Shown piece after piece: positions 61,208 to 64,000 of a stretch of 64,000 nt of DNA. How positions within the stretch are numbered: the stretch's first letter is position 1; each line of letters opens with the position of its first letter. Source of the DNA: Venturia oleaginea (Eukaryota > Ascomycota > Dothideomycetes > Venturiales > Venturiaceae). Location of the stretch: assembly GCA_013176395.1 (NCBI GenBank), contig JABMLP010000001.1:1674001-1738000 (forward strand). Direction: 5' to 3'. The notes beneath the pieces are model-generated. The model ran no database searches. It was not told the DNA's origin and saw only the letters and a program-made list of their open reading frames with translations. The position numbers were made by a program, and so were the translations under genes.

Positions 61208-62296
61208 GTAAGAGTTCAACCCTCAAAGGTGTTTCGCAAGTGAGAGAAGACTGCTTGTATTTCGAAGTATCTAAGTACAGAGAAGGATGTGTAAGTGTAG
61301 GAAGGACGACTAGTATATATGTCCTCCGTATAAGAAAAAAGGACATGCTGTCCAGAGAAGTATGGAAAGGAATAGAAATACATGTGAAACAATCCTCAAA
61401 CAATCCCTGCTAGGCGCACGTGAAAGACTACCAGGTAGTGCTAAGAATCCATCCAGGATAAGTTGAGAAAGGATCTATCCTTTGACAGCAATAAATTGCT
61501 TGTTTTATTTGTCGCAGTGGTGACCAGTTTGCAATCAATTGTCAGAAATATAGATAGAAATATTTAAAAATGAGAGATTCATTGGTGCATAATAGAGTAA
61601 TTGATGAGGATACGAAAATGTGTTCCGCTCGGTGGTTTGTACCGCTCGATGGTGGATTACGTTATATATTTATGACAAAGATCCCGTGCAGTACACGTGA
61701 CTTTAGCTCATCGCTTTTCGCCTCATATTTCTCTTGGATCCGTCTTCGTTTACCTCAGCACCCCATAACGTTGATCATCCACCACCCTCTAAATCTACAT
61801 TGTCTACATCACAGTCTATGTCAGGAATGCGAAGTTATCAAGACCAGCCACATCTTAAACAATGAGCTAACCGTACTTGCAATGCCAGGCGCAGATCATC
61901 CTTGATGTCGTGATCGCGTCGGCCGATTTCATAATATTTTCCCACACAGCCTTGCATCGTCCATCCCCAGACTCGCGAATCACAGCTGTGGAGCACCTTG
62001 TTGCATCTCCGGAGATGTACTTCTATCCAATGACACAATCGCAATGGCGCCACTGACAGTCTTCATGTTCCAGCCGAACTGGTGCAATCCATGCCTAAAT
62101 CCTGTCATTATGCAAGCGCGTTTCGCAAACTCTTTTTGGACTACTACTTTATTCAGACATCACCTTTGCGTAGTTAAAGAAAACAAGAGGAAACTCACTC
62201 ACTGTTGTTTTCTCTTTTCTCCTGTTGGTTGACCCCTTTCGTCTGCTCTGCTTGTCACTCGAGCCATTTTTAGCAGTGCTACCGAAAACCACAGTC
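61208..62296. other. Intergenic with a pogo-1 end fragment
   Basis: No supported gene. 61597-61662 matches the terminal region of pogo-1 (ggtggattacgt followed by TA) and is probably a remnant end. The rightmost part is the upstream region of the MFS transporter. Confidence 0.5.
61597..61662 (-). repeat. Isolated terminal fragment of a pogo-1 relative
   Basis: Matches 11527-11592 with few differences, including gaggatacgaaaatgtgt and accgctcgatggtggattac. The same terminal ACGT-TA ends it. No transposase sequence is attached. Confidence 0.75.
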
Positions 62297-64000
62297 ATGC
62301 CCGAGCTCGAGAAGACGCCGTTAGAGACTGGCAACAGCAACGCGCTTCGTGAGTCCGAACTCGGCAACCACAAGGCTTTTTCCGATAGCAGCAATGAGGT
62401 CCTCCACGAAGGCATCAACGAAAAATCATTATTGCGCAAATTGGACCTGAAACTCTTGCCTCCCTTGTCCTTGCTTTACTTGTTATCTTTTCTCGATCGA
62501 AGCAATGTCGCAAACGCGCGAATCGAAGGCCTGGTTGCAGATCTTCACATGACGGGAAATCAGTACTTGACGGCACTCACCTTATACTTCATTGGATATG
62601 TGATTTTCGAGGTGAGTGCTGTTTCGAAGCCTCTACAAGAATGTCGTTCTAATTACTTTCCCAGGTTCCCTGCAATATTGTTCTCAAGAGATGGACTCCT
62701 CAAATGTGGCTTCCCACCCTGACGTTGACCTGGGGAATTGTTTCGACTCTTATGGGAGTAACGCAAGATCTATCTGGATTCTTTGCCGTCCGCTTCTTTC
62801 TCGGTGTGTATCAACGCTCGCTTTCGTGAAAATATCGTTAACAAATGATCAGGTGTAGCTGAATCTGGACTTTTTCCAGGAGTATGTTTCTACCTAAGTA
62901 TGTGGTACAAGCGTCGCGAAAGGCAGTATCGAATTGCCCTTTTCTTCAGTGCTGCATCTCTCGCTGGTGCTTTCGGCGGTATCTTGGCGTTCGGGATCGC
63001 AAAAATGAATGGTATCGGCGGCTACAGGGGATGGTAAGCTAGGATATGTCTCCTTTGCTTGCTTCCTTCTGACCAGGAATAGGAGATGGATCTTCATCAT
63101 TGAGGGTCTTTTGACAGTTGTCATTTCATGTGCTGCTTACTTCTTCATCTCGAATTACCCCGACACCGCCAAATTTCTTTCGGACAAGGAACGATCTTTC
63201 ATACAGGCACGTCTGGCCGCCGACTCAGATTCGACTCGCAACGAAGTCTTCACGTGGGCCAATGTCAAGAAAGCATTACTCGACCATAAATGCTGGCTTT
63301 ACGGATTCGCGTTCCACACTATGAGTCTTCCACTATACACACTCTCTCTCTTCTTGGTAAGCACCCTTTCACCACCACAGTGAGGTCGTCATTTCAGTGC
63401 CTTCCGATACCACAACTCCGGATGAAAACTGTTCAAGCCACGATCGATGTCACTAAACTTCTGGCAATTCAAATTTTCAAATCGCTAGAAATTTATCGAC
63501 ATCGATCTTGGGCTAAGAGCCCGCAAGAAAAAAGCACCATCAACAATCTGCACGTGAAAGAAGGCATTGAATCAACAACCGTACCATCCCTCATACTCGG
63601 AAAACCCATAACCCTAACAACTAACCCATCCAGCCTTCCATCATCAAAGACCTAGGCTACACAAGCGCAAAAGCCCAACTCCTCTCCATCCCCGTCTACG
63701 CCGTCGCAACTGTCCTCACCGTCCTCATAGCCTATACATCCGAACGCTTCCACCTCCGCTCCCCCTTCGCAATCGCTTCCTCCTTAGTCGCAATAATTGG
63801 CTACATAATCCTGATAACCAACACCCACCCTTCCAAAAAACCAGGCATCTCCTACCTAGGGACTTTCTTAGCCGCAGCGGGAATATACCCTGCTACCGCT
63901 CTTTCCCTCGCCTGGCCTGCTAACAATGTTTCTGGACAGACGAAGAGAGCGGTGGCGAGTGCGATGCAGATTTCTATTGGGAATTTGGGGGCAGTGTTGG
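62297..64000 (+). CDS. MFS transporter, allantoate-permease (ACS) type, 3'-incomplete
   Basis: Exons: 62297-62611, 62665-62803, 62853-63033, 63077-63356 and 63634 onward past the window end. The introns are 53, 49, 43 and 277 bp, all GT-AG, and all phases join. The first 50 residues are a hydrophilic cytoplasmic tail. Transmembrane helix 1 carries LYLLSFLDRSNVANARIEGL, the signature of Dal5-like anion/vitamin symporters. Further helices include YLTALTLYFIGYVIFE, AVRFFLGVAESGLFPG, RIALFFSAASLAGAFGGILAF and WIFIIEGLLTVVISCAAYFF. A loop and the second bundle follow (PSIIKDLGYTSAKAQLLSIP). Family members import allantoate, nicotinate, pantothenate, biotin or dipeptides; the substrate is not predictable here. 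The start ATG has good context (agtcATGcc). The coding sequence runs off the window after helix 9-10, so the protein is incomplete only because of the window edge. Confidence 0.85.

Noticed and set aside
1..64000. CRISPR arrays, bacterial operons, rRNA or tRNA genes
   Set aside because: Nothing resembling regularly spaced repeats with unique spacers, bacterial ribosome-binding sites or rRNA was seen. tRNA genes cannot be ruled out without a scan, but none was recognised.

Overview
This is eukaryotic DNA from a filamentous ascomycete (Pezizomycotina). The evidence is the many 43-103 bp GT-AG introns, the host families present (two-domain DUF427 protein, oxidoreductase-like CxxC protein, HsbA-type secreted protein, Hbn1/Frm2-like nitroreductase, LovD/EstB-like serine hydrolase, allantoate-permease-type MFS transporter) and the mobile elements (Ty3/gypsy chromoviruses, Ty1/copia, Fot/pogo transposons). 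A Leotiomycete is a reasonable guess from overall flavour, but no marker here proves it. I saw no bacterial, organellar or CRISPR features.

Layout. 1-10 kb is mostly host DNA: a low-complexity coiled-coil gene (minus), an oxidoreductase-like protein, a two-domain DUF427 gene, a broken CCCH zinc-finger gene abutting an old gypsy remnant, and a beta-lactamase-fold serine hydrolase. 10.1-11.6 kb is a Fot/pogo transposase split by a solo LTR with a clean CAACC target duplication. 12,594-30,150 is one 17.6 kb nest: an outer gypsy element (target duplication GTAGC) contains a complete second gypsy chromovirus (13,703-19,279) and a complete copia element (23,498-29,706) that splits the outer chromodomain. 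30.3-43.6 kb is a ~10 kb segment bracketed by two inverted ~1.6 kb LINE-like repeats; the target duplications of the two repeats are exchanged, which shows that the segment has been inverted. Inside it lie a small zinc-ribbon gene, a decayed pogo element, a small secreted Cys-rich protein gene and a cluster of MITE-like inverted repeats. 43.6-53 kb is host DNA with two further zinc-ribbon loci (one frameshifted), a hypothetical gene, an 1,108 bp pogo derivative keeping an intact frame without its catalytic core, an HsbA-like secreted protein and a nitroreductase. 53-61.2 kb holds a truncated pogo element joined to an inverted, rearranged second copy of the gypsy-in-gypsy block. 62.3 kb to the end is the 5' part of an MFS transporter.

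How it works together. The host genes look unrelated to each other and there is no obvious gene cluster; the window is a transposon-dense accessory region with sparse single genes. The main story is genome dynamics: nested insertions that can be read to the base from target duplications, a duplicated gypsy block that carries the same 5'/3' LTR differences in both places (a DNA-level duplication, not two retrotranspositions), and a repeat-mediated inversion. Near-identical duplicates with few transitions suggest that repeat-induced point mutation is weak or has not yet acted here.

All splice sites, domain calls and identities were read by eye; no alignment, HMM search, tRNA scan or expression data was available.
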